NCBI GenBank assembly: GCA_030432875.1
Contig: JAUILP010000001.1
Coordinates: forward strand, 1-39,085
Length of the DNA stretch: 39,085 nucleotides
Source of the DNA: Oligoflexia bacterium
GTDB taxonomy: Bacteria > Bdellovibrionota_B > Oligoflexia > Oligoflexales > JAGOVF01
Reading direction: 5' to 3'
The translations under genes and the position numbers were made by a program. Positions 18,998-28,376 of this stretch are shown piece by piece. The notes beneath the pieces are model-generated. The model made no database searches. It worked only from the letters and a program-made list of their open reading frames with translations, and was not told where the DNA came from. Position 1 is the stretch's first letter. Every line of letters starts with the position of its first letter.

Positions 18998-20389
18998 TTA
19001 TAAATTTTTATTAATAAAATCACGCATGGTTTCACAAAAAAATTCTCCTCGGTGTTCAAAGTTATTAAACTCATCAAAACTTGCGCAACCGGGAGAAAGC
19101 AAAAGTCGGCTGTTCTTTTCATAGGTCATGTGCGGCAGTCTTTTGAGTAAAACATCCAAACTATCAAAGGAATATACTTTTATCTTATCATGAAGTTGAT
19201 GAAAAATCTCATCGCGAGCCTCACCAAAGGCAAAAATGGCATGAACAGTGTTTTTAAACTCTAAAAGGGGTAAAAATAGCTCCCCTTTTGGGCGTCCCCC
19301 CAGTAATAAATAAGCACGCTCTGGACTACTTTTAAGCGCTGTTATTGTGGCATCGACATTGGTGGCTTTGCTATCATTGATGACCGTAAGATTTCGCCAC
19401 GAACCCACAACTTGGTAACGATGCGCTAATCCGGGGAATGAATTGATTGCACTCGTTAGTGCTGATTCTGTCGGTAAAGTATAGATTTTTAGCTGTTCTA
19501 AGGAGTTTACTACGGCAGCAAGGGCCATAGCAGCATTTTCTCTATTATGAGAGCCCTTTATTCGCAAATTATCGGTTGGGATGCTCCAACGATGGGCTGG
19601 TGATTTCAATAGAATATCTTTATCGGTAAGCAAACAGAATGCGTCAGGAATATTTTGGGAAAGTTTATTCCTGATTGAGGCCGTTAGTATGAGAGTCCGG
19701 GCAAAATAATGATCAATGTTATGCGCCTTAAAAACATCTTCAGCTTGCTCCGTAAGCACGAGGGTTCCGCTGCTTTTTTCTATGAACTTTATGAGTTTTG
19801 CTTTGCTTTGGTAGTAGTCTGTGAGACTGCCGTGCCAAGCGATATGGTCCGGCGTGAGATTGGTAATAACCACAGAAGTTATGGACAACTTCTGTGTATA
19901 ATAAATTTGATAGGAAGAAAGCTCCAAAACACAAATGCCTTTTAGGTCATTATGTGCGGCGAGGGCCGCGACACTGGTGCCGATATTTCCACCTAAGGAG
20001 CTTGGGACGCCAAGTTCTTGGAGGATATGATAGATCAATGCCGTTGTCGTTGATTTACCATTTGTGCCCGTGACCGCTATAATTGGACGCGGAGTGTCCA
20101 AGAAAACAAGGTCAAGTTCTGACATTATAGGAATTTTTCGCTGCGTCAGAGCAACGAGCAAAGGGTGTGATGGGGGGAAGCCTGGGCTGACCACGGCCCT
20201 TTCTAGGTTTTGCAGCGCTAGAACAGCATCAACGGTTTGCAGATAAGTTACATTAAGATCATTCAACTGCTTAAGAATGCTATCAGGCGGCTGCTTTTGA
20301 TCATAGACACAAACGGGGAAGCCACGCGTTATTAAAAGTTCAATGGCACCAAGACCTGAAATACCACATCCAATAACTAAATGTTGCAT
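18998..20389 (-). CDS. murD: UDP-N-acetylmuramoylalanine--D-glutamate ligase
   Basis: MurD adds D-Glu to UDP-MurNAc-L-Ala. The 463-residue protein has an N-terminal Rossmann start (VIGCGISGLG, 5-14), the ATP loop VTGTNGKSTTT (106-116), LELSSYQI, NLTPDHIAWHG and the C-terminal NDSKATN and LLLSPGCASFDEF motifs, all typical of MurD. AAGAGGAA directly upstream fixes the ATG. A 168-bp gap separates it from mraY, unusually long for this cluster. Confidence 0.97.
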   Translation of the reverse strand: MQHLVIGCGISGLGAIELLITRGFPVCVYDQKQPPDSILKQLNDLNVTYLQTVDAVLALQNLERAVVSPGFPPSHPLLVALTQRKIPIMSELDLVFLDTPRPIIAVTGTNGKSTTTALIYHILQELGVPSSLGGNIGTSVAALAAHNDLKGICVLELSSYQIYYTQKLSITSVVITNLTPDHIAWHGSLTDYYQSKAKLIKFIEKSSGTLVLTEQAEDVFKAHNIDHYFARTLILTASIRNKLSQNIPDAFCLLTDKDILLKSPAHRWSIPTDNLRIKGSHNRENAAMALAAVVNSLEQLKIYTLPTESALTSAINSFPGLAHRYQVVGSWRNLTVINDSKATNVDATITALKSSPERAYLLLGGRPKGELFLPLLEFKNTVHAIFAFGEARDEIFHQLHDKIKVYSFDSLDVLLKRLPHMTYEKNSRLLLSPGCASFDEFNNFEHRGEFFCETMRDFINKNL

Positions 20390-20557
20390 GAGTTCCTCTT
20401 ATAGCTCAAATCAATGATATCAAGGTAGTGTGGGAAGCAATATTAACTGTGACATTTTCAAAAAAAAGCCTTTTTCCCATCGACTGATGCTAAATGTCCC
20501 TCTGGCAAAATTAAACCATGATAAAAAAGATCAATCGACTGAAATAAAGCGCTCTTA
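20390..20557. other. 168-bp spacer between mraY and murD with a 9-bp direct repeat
   Basis: This is the longest gap between mraZ and ftsA in a cluster where most genes overlap or abut. It carries two direct copies of ATCGACTGA (20479-20487 and 20534-20542), 55 bp apart. No convincing promoter, terminator or gene is visible. It may be a regulatory or remnant segment. Confidence 0.4.
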
Positions 20558-21634
20558 TCACCGAATTTTTAAGCTCAGAAGGCTCAGTAAAGCCAAGATG
20601 ATCGAAATGATCCAAAAACGCACAATAATTTTTGGTTCAGGCCAACCCTTTAATTCAAAATGATGATGGATAGGTGCCATACGAAATATACGTTTACCCG
20701 TGAGCTTAAATGACGCAACTTGAAAAATAACAGATACGGCTACCAAAACAAAAATACCGCCAATCAGGGTCAAAAGAATTTCATGCTTGGTAAGCACGGC
20801 AAGCATACCAAGCGCGCCCCCAAGGGGGAGCGATCCCACGTCCCCCATAAACACTTGCGCTGGATAAGTATTATACCAAAGAAAGCCAAGGCCAGCGCCG
20901 ACCATACATGCCGCAAAAATACTCAGCTCACCGGCTCCAGGGATGTAGGGATAGTTCAGGTATTCGGCAATATATTTATGTCCTGTTACATACGCTAAGA
21001 TAGAAAAACAAGCGGCAGAAGTCATGACAGGACCAATAGCGAGGCCGTCTAGACCGTCAGTTAGGTTGACGGCATTTGATGAACCAACAATTACCAGAAC
21101 GGCAAAGGGGATATAATAAAGCCCAAGATCAAACTTGACGTTTTTTAGAAAGGGAAAATGCAAGGTGCCCAGGTTATCGACGTAGAAGTGATACAAAATC
21201 ATAATAACGAGGGCAAGACTAAATTGGCAAAGGAGTTTTAGTTTACCCGAAAGTCCTTTCGAGTTTTTCTTAGAAATTTTTAGGTAGTCGTCAAAAAAAC
21301 CTATGGCACCATAACCACAAGTGATGACGAAAATCGCCCAAAAATTGAAGGCCCCCCAATCCATCCATAGGAGTGCGGGAATGAGGACGGCAAAGAGGAT
21401 GAGGCCGCCCCCCATTGTTGGCGTCCCCGCTTTGCTAAAATGGCTTTTTGGCCCATCATCACGAATGCTTTGTCCAATCTGCTTATGTTTGAGTTTGCGG
21501 ATAAACCAGGGGGATAAAAGAAAGCTTATCAGCAGTGCTGATAGCATGCCCACACCAGCACGAAACGTTATATATTTTACGACATTTAGTCCGGCAATTT
21601 TGGATGAGTATAAGGTAATTAAATTATAGAGCAA
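20558..21634 (-). CDS. mraY: Phospho-N-acetylmuramoyl-pentapeptide-transferase
   Basis: MraY makes lipid I by transferring phospho-MurNAc-pentapeptide to undecaprenyl phosphate at the inner membrane. The 358-residue protein has about ten membrane helices and the hallmark motifs GFFDDYLK, NAVNLTDGLDGLAIG and APIHHHFELKGW. The start is TTG at 21634, supported by AGAGGAA (21648-21642) seven bases upstream. It lies 62 bp after murF. Confidence 0.97.
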   Translation of the reverse strand: MLYNLITLYSSKIAGLNVVKYITFRAGVGMLSALLISFLLSPWFIRKLKHKQIGQSIRDDGPKSHFSKAGTPTMGGGLILFAVLIPALLWMDWGAFNFWAIFVITCGYGAIGFFDDYLKISKKNSKGLSGKLKLLCQFSLALVIMILYHFYVDNLGTLHFPFLKNVKFDLGLYYIPFAVLVIVGSSNAVNLTDGLDGLAIGPVMTSAACFSILAYVTGHKYIAEYLNYPYIPGAGELSIFAACMVGAGLGFLWYNTYPAQVFMGDVGSLPLGGALGMLAVLTKHEILLTLIGGIFVLVAVSVIFQVASFKLTGKRIFRMAPIHHHFELKGWPEPKIIVRFWIISIILALLSLLSLKIR

Positions 21635-21696
21635 GGGAACGTTCCTCTAAAAGGTTAACAAAAGGCGGCGCGGCTTTAAAAAAAACCTAATATAGT

Positions 21697-23124
21697 TCAA
21701 GAGTAGCGCATCTTTAAGTCCTCAACAAGTTCGCATAATCTCATTCCGTTGGATCCTTTTATAAATATTACCGCATTAGGCGGAACGGGTGGAAAGTCTG
21801 TGATGAGGTCTTCAACACACCCGAATAAGCTGATTTTTTTTGGTGTAAGTCCGGTGGAAAGAGCACCGTCTCCGATGTTTTTTGCGAAGGATCCAACCGC
21901 GCAAAGGCGGAGGATATTTTGCTGCTGCCCGCACCAGGACCCGATTTTAAAGTGCTCGCTTTGCGCTTCATCGCCAAGTTCCAGCATATCGCCGAGAACG
22001 AGTATCAAAGGCTGCCCAGTAAAAAGCTGGGTCACGGTTTGTAATCCACTCATCATGCTGCTTGGGTTCGCATTATAGGCATCATCTATCAAGGTACTGC
22101 TACTACCTAAGGGGAAAATATTAAATCGACCTTTCATGGGTTTGTATTCTGTGAGGCCCTCACGAATAGTTTCAGCCATTATGCCTAAGGTGAGGGCGAT
22201 AGAAGCGCTAGCTGCCGCATTAATCGCAAAAGCCGCATGGGGAGAATGGGGCTTTAGCGTGATTTTTTGCCCCAAAAAAGATAGATCTAAGGAGAGCCTA
22301 CCATTGGTCCATTTTTCATTTTCTATACGGACTGTACTTTGCGGATGATGACCAAAGAAAACTTTGGGCACATTAAGGCCTTGGGCTTTTTCTCTGAGCA
22401 CTTCTTGATCACCATTAATAATTGCGATGCCTCCATCGCCCAACTGATCTAAAACCTGCCACTTGGTGGTGAGAAGGCTTGTAAAGGAGCCAAAAATCCC
22501 CAGGTGTGCTTTGCCGACATTAACTAGGCAACCAATTTGAGGCTGGGCGATATCCATAAGAAACTTGATGTCTCCCGGATGCCTAGCCCCCATTTCAAGG
22601 ATAGCAAAGGAATCTTCTGCCTTGAGGCGTAACAAGGTTAGAGGCAAGCCAATTTCATTGTTAAAATTACCCTCCGTCACAATAAAAGGCTTTCCTTCTT
22701 CCTTTAAAATACTGCGCAGCATTTCCTTAACGGAGGTCTTGCCTGTTGAGCCCGTAATGGCTGCGATTTTCAAGTCAGGAAATCGCAGGCGATATCCCTT
22801 TGCGATTTGTTGAAGAGCTTTGAGTGAATCATCAACAAGGATAATGGGCATATTTTTAGGCAAATTTTCGAGCTTGGAAATGCTGGCTTTTTCGCAAAAA
22901 ATACCGCCGATATTTTTGGAAATTGCTTCAGCAAAAAAATTGTGGCCGTCAAAATTTTCCCCCTTAATGGGGAGAAACCAATCTCCCGGATTTAGGCTGC
23001 GCGAATCAATTTTTATCTGGGAAGCTGTGGGTAGAGGGCTTAAAGCGGCGCTTTCCAGAAAAAATTTTGCTTCAGGTATTAAGCCTTTTAATTCATTCCA
23101 GGTGAAGGGGGTATTTGAGGGCAC
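21697..23124 (-). CDS. murF: UDP-MurNAc-tripeptide--D-Ala-D-Ala ligase
   Basis: MurF attaches D-Ala-D-Ala to complete the UDP-MurNAc-pentapeptide. The 475-residue protein has the SRSLNPGDWF substrate-domain motif (41-50), ATP loop ITGSTGKTS (123-131), ILEMGARHPGDI and the DDAYNANPSSM motif near residue 346. The start is GTG at 23124, preceded by AAGGA about 9 bases upstream. It follows murE by 31 bp. Confidence 0.97.
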   Translation of the reverse strand: MPSNTPFTWNELKGLIPEAKFFLESAALSPLPTASQIKIDSRSLNPGDWFLPIKGENFDGHNFFAEAISKNIGGIFCEKASISKLENLPKNMPIILVDDSLKALQQIAKGYRLRFPDLKIAAITGSTGKTSVKEMLRSILKEEGKPFIVTEGNFNNEIGLPLTLLRLKAEDSFAILEMGARHPGDIKFLMDIAQPQIGCLVNVGKAHLGIFGSFTSLLTTKWQVLDQLGDGGIAIINGDQEVLREKAQGLNVPKVFFGHHPQSTVRIENEKWTNGRLSLDLSFLGQKITLKPHSPHAAFAINAAASASIALTLGIMAETIREGLTEYKPMKGRFNIFPLGSSSTLIDDAYNANPSSMMSGLQTVTQLFTGQPLILVLGDMLELGDEAQSEHFKIGSWCGQQQNILRLCAVGSFAKNIGDGALSTGLTPKKISLFGCVEDLITDFPPVPPNAVIFIKGSNGMRLCELVEDLKMRYS

Positions 23125-23155
23125 TTAGACTATTCCTTATTTAAGGGTAATGGAA

Positions 23156-24700
23156 TTATACAACTTGCTGATATTTTTTAAGCTCGTCCTGAGCTACCGC
23201 AAAGTCAGCAAAGGGGATCTTTTTATTCCCCACGATTTGAAATTTTTCATGACCTTTTCCGGCGACTAATATCACGTCACGAGGTCCTGCATTTTTAATA
23301 GCAAAAGAAATCGCCGCAGCTCTATCAGGGATAATGTACGGTTCGTGCTCATTAAAGCCGAGTGTAATTTCTTTAATAATGGTGTCAGGAGCTTCATTGC
23401 GGGGATTATCAGAGGTTACAATAACCTTGTTCGCATGTTTTTCTGCTATGACCGCCATTTGTGGTCTCTTGTTACGGTCCCGATTACCACCACAACCAAA
23501 GACTACCCACAAGTCACCGCGGCAAAATTCTCTTAGTTGTAAAAGCGCTTTTTCTAAAGCATCAGGGCTGTGCGCAAAATCAATAAATACATTAGGAACC
23601 TCAGCGTGAGTCTTTACCGTAGAAACATGTTCCATGCGCCCGGGGATTTGACTGAGTTTGGAAAAAAGGTTTTTGTCAGGTAAATCACCCGCTATCTTTT
23701 CAAAAAGTAATGCCGCGGCAATAAAATTTTCCAGGAGGAAATGAGAAAAAAAAGGAATGCTTCCCTCGAGCTTCATTGCAGAGTTAAAGCGGCACGCGAA
23801 TTCTGTGTTTGGAAAAACAATTTTATGGCAAGTCTCCATTTGCAGAGCACCTGGAATATTTAAGCTCTGGGAAGATGCTGAAAGACCGTAAACCCACAAA
23901 TCAGATGAAGGCCAAATTTCCGAATCAGCAAGAGGTGATCGAGGCAGTTTATTATTTAAAAGAATGCGGCAATCAGATTTTAAATGGTTTTTGAATAAAA
24001 GCGATTTAGCCTCCCAGTACTCAGACATGCTGTTATGATAATCAAGATGGTCCTGGGAAAAGCTCGTGAAAGCAGCGCCAGAATATTGCAGGCCCCACAA
24101 TCGTTCCTGGTCTAGGGCGTGTGAAGAAACTTCCATTATCGCATATTTTATTTTCTGGCGGACGAGAGAGTGTAGCATCAAATAAAGGTCATGGGGGTCA
24201 GGTGTGGTATGGGTAGCTTCAAAAAAATCAGTGCCGATAAAATTACCAAGGGTCCCCATGAGTCCGCTTTGTATCCCATGCAGGGAAAGCAAATCTCTCA
24301 AAATATATGCGGTACTTGATTTACCGTTAGTACCGGTAATTCCGATAAGCTCGAGTTCATTCTGCGGGTTGCCAAATTCTAGTGCAGAAAGAGCCGCCCA
24401 GGCTGCGCGGCTGCTTTTTACGAGTACCCAGGAATTTGTGCCACAGAGGGAAATAAACGACGGGTTGTCAAGAATGATTAGAGGACTCATCCTGGCAACT
24501 GCTTCGCTTATTTTTTCATGGCCATCAAACTGAGCTCCTTTAATGGCAACGAAAGGATGAAGATTATCTACTTTTTGACTATGTGATACAATGCTTCCGA
24601 CCGTTTTTATGTCGTTTTCGCTAGATACCTGTCCTGATATAAAAAGAGACTTTTGCCTAAGAAACGCCACAATTTGGGCAATGGTTATAAGCATGGTCAT
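23156..24700 (-). CDS. murE: UDP-MurNAc-tripeptide synthetase MurE, meso-DAP type
   Basis: MurE adds the third stem amino acid. The 514-residue protein carries ITGTNGKSS (121-129), THTTPDPHDL, EVSSHALDQ and the specificity loop DNPRNEAP (431-438). The DNPR tetrad is the known mark of meso-diaminopimelate-adding enzymes, so the peptidoglycan is probably of the Gram-negative DAP type. The ATG at 24700 has AGGGG upstream; a second ATG two codons in is equally possible. It follows ftsI by 12 bp. Confidence 0.97.
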   Translation of the reverse strand: MTMLITIAQIVAFLRQKSLFISGQVSSENDIKTVGSIVSHSQKVDNLHPFVAIKGAQFDGHEKISEAVARMSPLIILDNPSFISLCGTNSWVLVKSSRAAWAALSALEFGNPQNELELIGITGTNGKSSTAYILRDLLSLHGIQSGLMGTLGNFIGTDFFEATHTTPDPHDLYLMLHSLVRQKIKYAIMEVSSHALDQERLWGLQYSGAAFTSFSQDHLDYHNSMSEYWEAKSLLFKNHLKSDCRILLNNKLPRSPLADSEIWPSSDLWVYGLSASSQSLNIPGALQMETCHKIVFPNTEFACRFNSAMKLEGSIPFFSHFLLENFIAAALLFEKIAGDLPDKNLFSKLSQIPGRMEHVSTVKTHAEVPNVFIDFAHSPDALEKALLQLREFCRGDLWVVFGCGGNRDRNKRPQMAVIAEKHANKVIVTSDNPRNEAPDTIIKEITLGFNEHEPYIIPDRAAAISFAIKNAGPRDVILVAGKGHEKFQIVGNKKIPFADFAVAQDELKKYQQVV

Positions 24701-24712
24701 GTGTCAGAACCC

Positions 24713-26530
24713 CTACAGTTTAGACTTAGGAGTACCGTAGCTAATTTCTAAAGTGTTGTCATTCTTTACTTTATCAGGCGGTACATTGAGGTATTTCAAC
24801 GTAGATGAAACAATAGTGCTAAAGACGGGAGCCGCCCAAGTGCTGCCATAATAGGGCTTGTTAGCGGGCTCATCGACGCCCACAAAAACCACGATATGGG
24901 GGTCAGATGCCGGTGCAAAACCTGCAAAACTTGCAAAACGTTTCGTCTTTGAATAAGCCTTGAGCGCCGCATCTACCTTTTCAGCGGTCCCCGTCTTTCC
25001 TGCCACGGAATAGTCCTCCGTCGCGGCATTTTTGCCTGTGCCCTCTGTTACCACGAGTTCTAACATCTGCCGCATATGTTTTGCCGTTTGCGAACTCATA
25101 ACCGCGCGTGTTTTTTCGCTTTGAAAAGTACTGATAATTTGACCTTCAGGAGAGGTGATTTTACTGATGATATAGGGTTTAAGTAAAATACCCCCGTTAG
25201 CAAAAGCGGCATAAGCCTCGACGATTTCCAGCGGAGAAGCCATGAGCCCCTGGCCAAAAGCGATATTAGCAAAGCGGATGAGTTTCCAGTTTTTAGGATT
25301 AGAAATGCTACCCTTTGCCTCACCGGGAAACCCTAAGCCTGGGCTATTGCCACCGAGCCCAAAATTGAGGAGGCTATCGTAGAGCATTTGTGGTCCGAGT
25401 CTTTGAGCGATTTTAAATGTACAGATATTTGAAGAGTAAACAAGAGTTTCCGTTGTGCTGAGAAAAGCTTTAGGATGATCATCCCGAATTATAGATGAGC
25501 GATCAATTCTCAGGCTTCCATTTTCACAGGAGTGCATTTCCTGCGGCGATGTTTTTTTTGCTTCAAGGGCCGCTGCGATTACCAGGGGCTTCAGCGTTGA
25601 GCCGGGTTCATAGGCATCTTGGAGGGCAAAGTTTTTGGTATGCTCCATCTTGAGTATTTTTTTTGCATTTGGGTTAAAAGTTGGGTAATTGGCTAGGGCA
25701 AGAATTTGGCCGGTATGGGGATCAAGTACGACAGCGAAGCCACTTTTAGCGCGCGCTTTTTTAACCCCCTGTGATATCGCTTCTTCTGCAATTTCCTGAA
25801 TAGCTCGATCAATTGTCAAGTGAATATTGTTTCCTGGTCTTTGTGGCGAAGCTATATCGCTTGACAAGTAAATTGGTTTAGCGCGGGCATCAACATTTGC
25901 CGTCAATCTGGCGGATTCTCCCCGGAGTGTTTTTTCAAAAAATCGCTCTAGTCCTGTCAGGCCTTTGTAATCGATACCGACTTTACCAATCAAGTTAGCA
26001 GCGACCTGGCTTCCGGGATAATACCGCCCCGGTTCTTTACGAAAATGAAGCCCTTCGATATTGAGGGCCTGCAATTTTTCCACGGAACTATTTGAGAGAT
26101 GGCGGTCTAGCCAGGCAAAATAAGATTTTTTTTTGGTCCAGTGTCTAACCCAGGCCGATGATCTTTTAAGAATTTTTGCCAGCTCGCGGGTCTGTTTTCT
26201 ATCGGGATTAAATATTCGTGGATTGATATACGCAGATGATTTTAAGATGCTGATAGCTAAAGGCTCACCCCGGCGGTCTAAAATAAAGCCACGGTAAGGT
26301 GAGAGTTCAACATCTCTCTGATACTGTTGATCAGCTATTTCCTTGAGGCGCTGGGCACTCTGTGGGATAAGTGTGATAACCGTAGCACGAAAAATAAGGG
26401 CAAGGTAAATTAAAAAAAAACCAAATAGGGCGATGCGAGACCGAGACCCAAGAAATTGTCCATTGGGCCGCCGCGGATCATGCAAGATCGAGCTGCATTT
26501 TTTTATAAATAACCGTATTCTTTGTGTCAC
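24713..26530 (-). CDS. ftsI: Division transpeptidase FtsI (PBP3, class B PBP)
   Basis: FtsI cross-links septal peptidoglycan as partner of FtsW. The 605-residue protein has one N-terminal membrane helix (about 33-52), a pedestal domain starting with RGFILDRRGEPLA (80-92), and a transpeptidase domain with STLK (311-314, catalytic Ser311), SSN (365-367) and KTG (511-513). All active-site boxes are present. Its ATG overlaps the ftsL stop by 4 bp. Confidence 0.97.
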   Translation of the reverse strand: MTQRIRLFIKKCSSILHDPRRPNGQFLGSRSRIALFGFFLIYLALIFRATVITLIPQSAQRLKEIADQQYQRDVELSPYRGFILDRRGEPLAISILKSSAYINPRIFNPDRKQTRELAKILKRSSAWVRHWTKKKSYFAWLDRHLSNSSVEKLQALNIEGLHFRKEPGRYYPGSQVAANLIGKVGIDYKGLTGLERFFEKTLRGESARLTANVDARAKPIYLSSDIASPQRPGNNIHLTIDRAIQEIAEEAISQGVKKARAKSGFAVVLDPHTGQILALANYPTFNPNAKKILKMEHTKNFALQDAYEPGSTLKPLVIAAALEAKKTSPQEMHSCENGSLRIDRSSIIRDDHPKAFLSTTETLVYSSNICTFKIAQRLGPQMLYDSLLNFGLGGNSPGLGFPGEAKGSISNPKNWKLIRFANIAFGQGLMASPLEIVEAYAAFANGGILLKPYIISKITSPEGQIISTFQSEKTRAVMSSQTAKHMRQMLELVVTEGTGKNAATEDYSVAGKTGTAEKVDAALKAYSKTKRFASFAGFAPASDPHIVVFVGVDEPANKPYYGSTWAAPVFSTIVSSTLKYLNVPPDKVKNDNTLEISYGTPKSKL

Positions 26531-26841
26531 TTTGAGGCCATTTTGGCATCTCTTAATCGTATTTTGGCTTTCCCGCTATCTGCCATCATGACTAAGCGAT
26601 CCTTTGTTGTCAGTTTTTCTATTTCCATATTAATAGAACTACGTTGGTCTAGAAGCTGAATCTCCTTTTGTTTTAATTCCCCAATTTTATAGCCCGTAAC
26701 GATAGTTGAATAGGAAATATAAATGCGGAAAAATCCGATGCCAACTAAAGATATGGTGGCAAATTTTAGGAAATAATCGAAAAATCTCTGAAGTGAACCT
26801 GTCATTTCTAATCTCCCATTTTTTGCATTAGTTTTTTTCAA
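26527..26841 (-). CDS. ftsL: Cell division protein FtsL
   Basis: This 104-residue bitopic protein has a membrane helix at about residues 25-45 followed by a short extracytoplasmic coiled coil (KIGELKQKEIQLLDQRSS). Family sequence conservation is poor, so the call rests on size, topology and position between rsmH and ftsI, where FtsL is expected as a FtsQLB component. The gene overlaps rsmH by 14 bp and ftsI by 4 bp. Confidence 0.8.
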   Translation of the reverse strand: MKKTNAKNGRLEMTGSLQRFFDYFLKFATISLVGIGFFRIYISYSTIVTGYKIGELKQKEIQLLDQRSSINMEIEKLTTKDRLVMMADSGKAKIRLRDAKMASK

Positions 26842-27793
26842 ATATTCTCAGTTTTGCGCTCCGGGAGCGCGAATTAATTCTCAGTTCATCATCAGTTGGA
26901 TTAATGGGAAAGGGTTTGATAATTTTTCCCAGGGCACCAACATTTTTATTTGGGGTCCGAATGGGAAGTTTTTTTAAATTAGGATCTTCTAACTCCCCAA
27001 AAGCCCAATTTTTAAAGGTGTGTTTTACCATGCGATCTTCAAGCGAATGAAAGCTAATGATGCCGAGTCGCCCACCGGGGCTAAGAATATTGAAGCTTTT
27101 TGTTAACACTTGTTCCAATTCTTTAAGTTCTTCATTAACGGCAATACGCAGAGCTTGAAACACACGGGTCGCAGGGTGGGTTTTGGAATCATAATAGGCT
27201 AACACTTTCTTGCAAAATGCGGCAAAATCTAGAGTCGAAGAAAAAGCCTTGATTTGTCTCTGCGTGACTATGGCGCGCGCAAGTTTTTTTGCCTTTGGTT
27301 CTTCGCCGTAACAGGAAAAAATAAACGAGAGATCATCTTCTGAAGCCGTATTGACGATATCTGCTGCGGTGCGGCTGCCCTTTGTATTCATCCGCATATC
27401 CAGTGGGCCATCCTTGGCTAATGAGAACCCCCTGTCCGCCGTATCGAGTTGATGGCTTGAAACACCCAAATCGGCGCAGACTCCTTGTGGGTTTTTACCT
27501 GGGAAAGTATTTTTCGCAAGCGCCTCTATATTTGAAAATTCTCCCAGAACAAGGTGTAAATTTCCTGCCGCAATTTCGTTTTTAAAAACTTGTGAACCTC
27601 TTTCTAAAGCATCTGCGTCGCGGTCAATCCCTAATACAATTCCAGTAGAGCCGACTCTATCAAGAAATTGGCGCGTATGACCCCCGCCACCAAAAGTCGC
27701 ATCAACAACATAATCCCCCGTAGAAATGTTAAGTCCATCTACAAGAGGATTAAGTAACACAGGTATATGATAATCATGTGGCGTTTTTTGCAT
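26828..27793 (-). CDS. rsmH: 16S rRNA (cytosine(1402)-N4)-methyltransferase RsmH
   Basis: RsmH (MraW) methylates C1402 of 16S rRNA using SAM. The 321-residue protein has HIPVLLNPLVDGL (9-21), the SAM-binding VDATFGGGGHT (30-40), VCADLGVSSHQLD, the GPLDMRM motif and ISFHSLEDRMVK, all typical. It starts one base after the mraZ stop, a usual arrangement. Confidence 0.97.
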   Translation of the reverse strand: MQKTPHDYHIPVLLNPLVDGLNISTGDYVVDATFGGGGHTRQFLDRVGSTGIVLGIDRDADALERGSQVFKNEIAAGNLHLVLGEFSNIEALAKNTFPGKNPQGVCADLGVSSHQLDTADRGFSLAKDGPLDMRMNTKGSRTAADIVNTASEDDLSFIFSCYGEEPKAKKLARAIVTQRQIKAFSSTLDFAAFCKKVLAYYDSKTHPATRVFQALRIAVNEELKELEQVLTKSFNILSPGGRLGIISFHSLEDRMVKHTFKNWAFGELEDPNLKKLPIRTPNKNVGALGKIIKPFPINPTDDELRINSRSRSAKLRIFEKN

Positions 27794-27794
27794 C

Positions 27795-28241
27795 TTAAAA
27801 ACTCATGCCAATTTTTGCCATCATGCTGGCGACATCTGTAAAATCATCTGCGATATTACCGACCAATTGATTCCAACGCTCCTGAGCCCAAATTTCAATT
27901 TTAGATATTTGTCCGGCAACGATACAATCTTTTTGAAGTGCGGCATAATTTCTAAGGTGCAAGGGCAAGAGGACACGACCAGCTTTATCAATGGGACATT
28001 CGCTCGCTTCAGCGATAAAAAAGCGCTGAAATGCTCGCACGGTTTCATTTAGTTGCTCTAGGTTTGCGAGCTTGGCTTCAATGCGTACCCACTCATCCAT
28101 TGGGTATGCCGCTAAACAATTGTCAAATACAGTAATGATAATTGTTTCCCCACCATTTTGGACCAATTTTTCGCGAAATTTTGCCGGGATCTGTAAACGT
28201 CCCTTTTCGTCAATTGTATGGCTAAATTTTCCGCGAAACAC
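27795..28241 (-). CDS. mraZ: Transcriptional regulator MraZ
   Basis: The 148-residue protein has two tandem SpoVT/AbrB-like halves, each with the DxxxR signature: DEKGRLQIPAKFR (11-23) and DKAGRVLLPLHLR (about 84-96). MraZ binds repeats upstream of its own operon and in Enterobacteria represses dcw transcription. The start is GTG at 28241 with AAAGGG about 9 bases upstream. It is first in the cluster, and three phased GTGGG-type boxes lie upstream. Confidence 0.96.
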   Translation of the reverse strand: MFRGKFSHTIDEKGRLQIPAKFREKLVQNGGETIIITVFDNCLAAYPMDEWVRIEAKLANLEQLNETVRAFQRFFIAEASECPIDKAGRVLLPLHLRNYAALQKDCIVAGQISKIEIWAQERWNQLVGNIADDFTDVASMMAKIGMSF

Positions 28242-28268
28242 AAGAATTGCCCTTTATTTAATCAAATG

Positions 28269-28336
28269 AGTGGGGGAGAACCACAAAGTACACATTTTAT
28301 TTTCCCTGCCAACAAAACCACCCACTCTCCCCCACT
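28269..28336. repeat. 11-bp inverted repeat in the mraZ leader
   Basis: AGTGGGGGAGA (28269-28279) is perfectly complementary to TCTCCCCCACT (28326-28336), with 46 bp between. One arm overlaps an MraZ box, so the other may be an inverted auxiliary MraZ site or the pair may fold in the mRNA leader. Confidence 0.55.
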
Positions 28337-28345
28337 TCTACCTAC
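28321..28345 (-). promoter_or_regulatory. Three phased MraZ boxes
   Basis: On the minus strand GTAGG (28345-28341), GTGGG (28335-28331) and GTGGG (28325-28321) recur with exact 10-bp period. This matches the known MraZ target, TGGGN direct repeats with 5-bp spacers. They lie immediately downstream of the -10 of the mraZ promoter, a good place for repression. Confidence 0.75.
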
Positions 28346-28346
28346 T

Positions 28347-28376
28347 ATCATAAACTGACGTTTCAACCGGGGTCAA
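28347..28376 (-). promoter_or_regulatory. Sigma70-type promoter of the dcw cluster
   Basis: On the minus strand -35 TTGACC (28376-28371) and -10 TATGAT (28352-28347) are 18 bp apart. Transcription would start near 28340 within the MraZ boxes, about 100 bases before mraZ. Confidence 0.7.
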
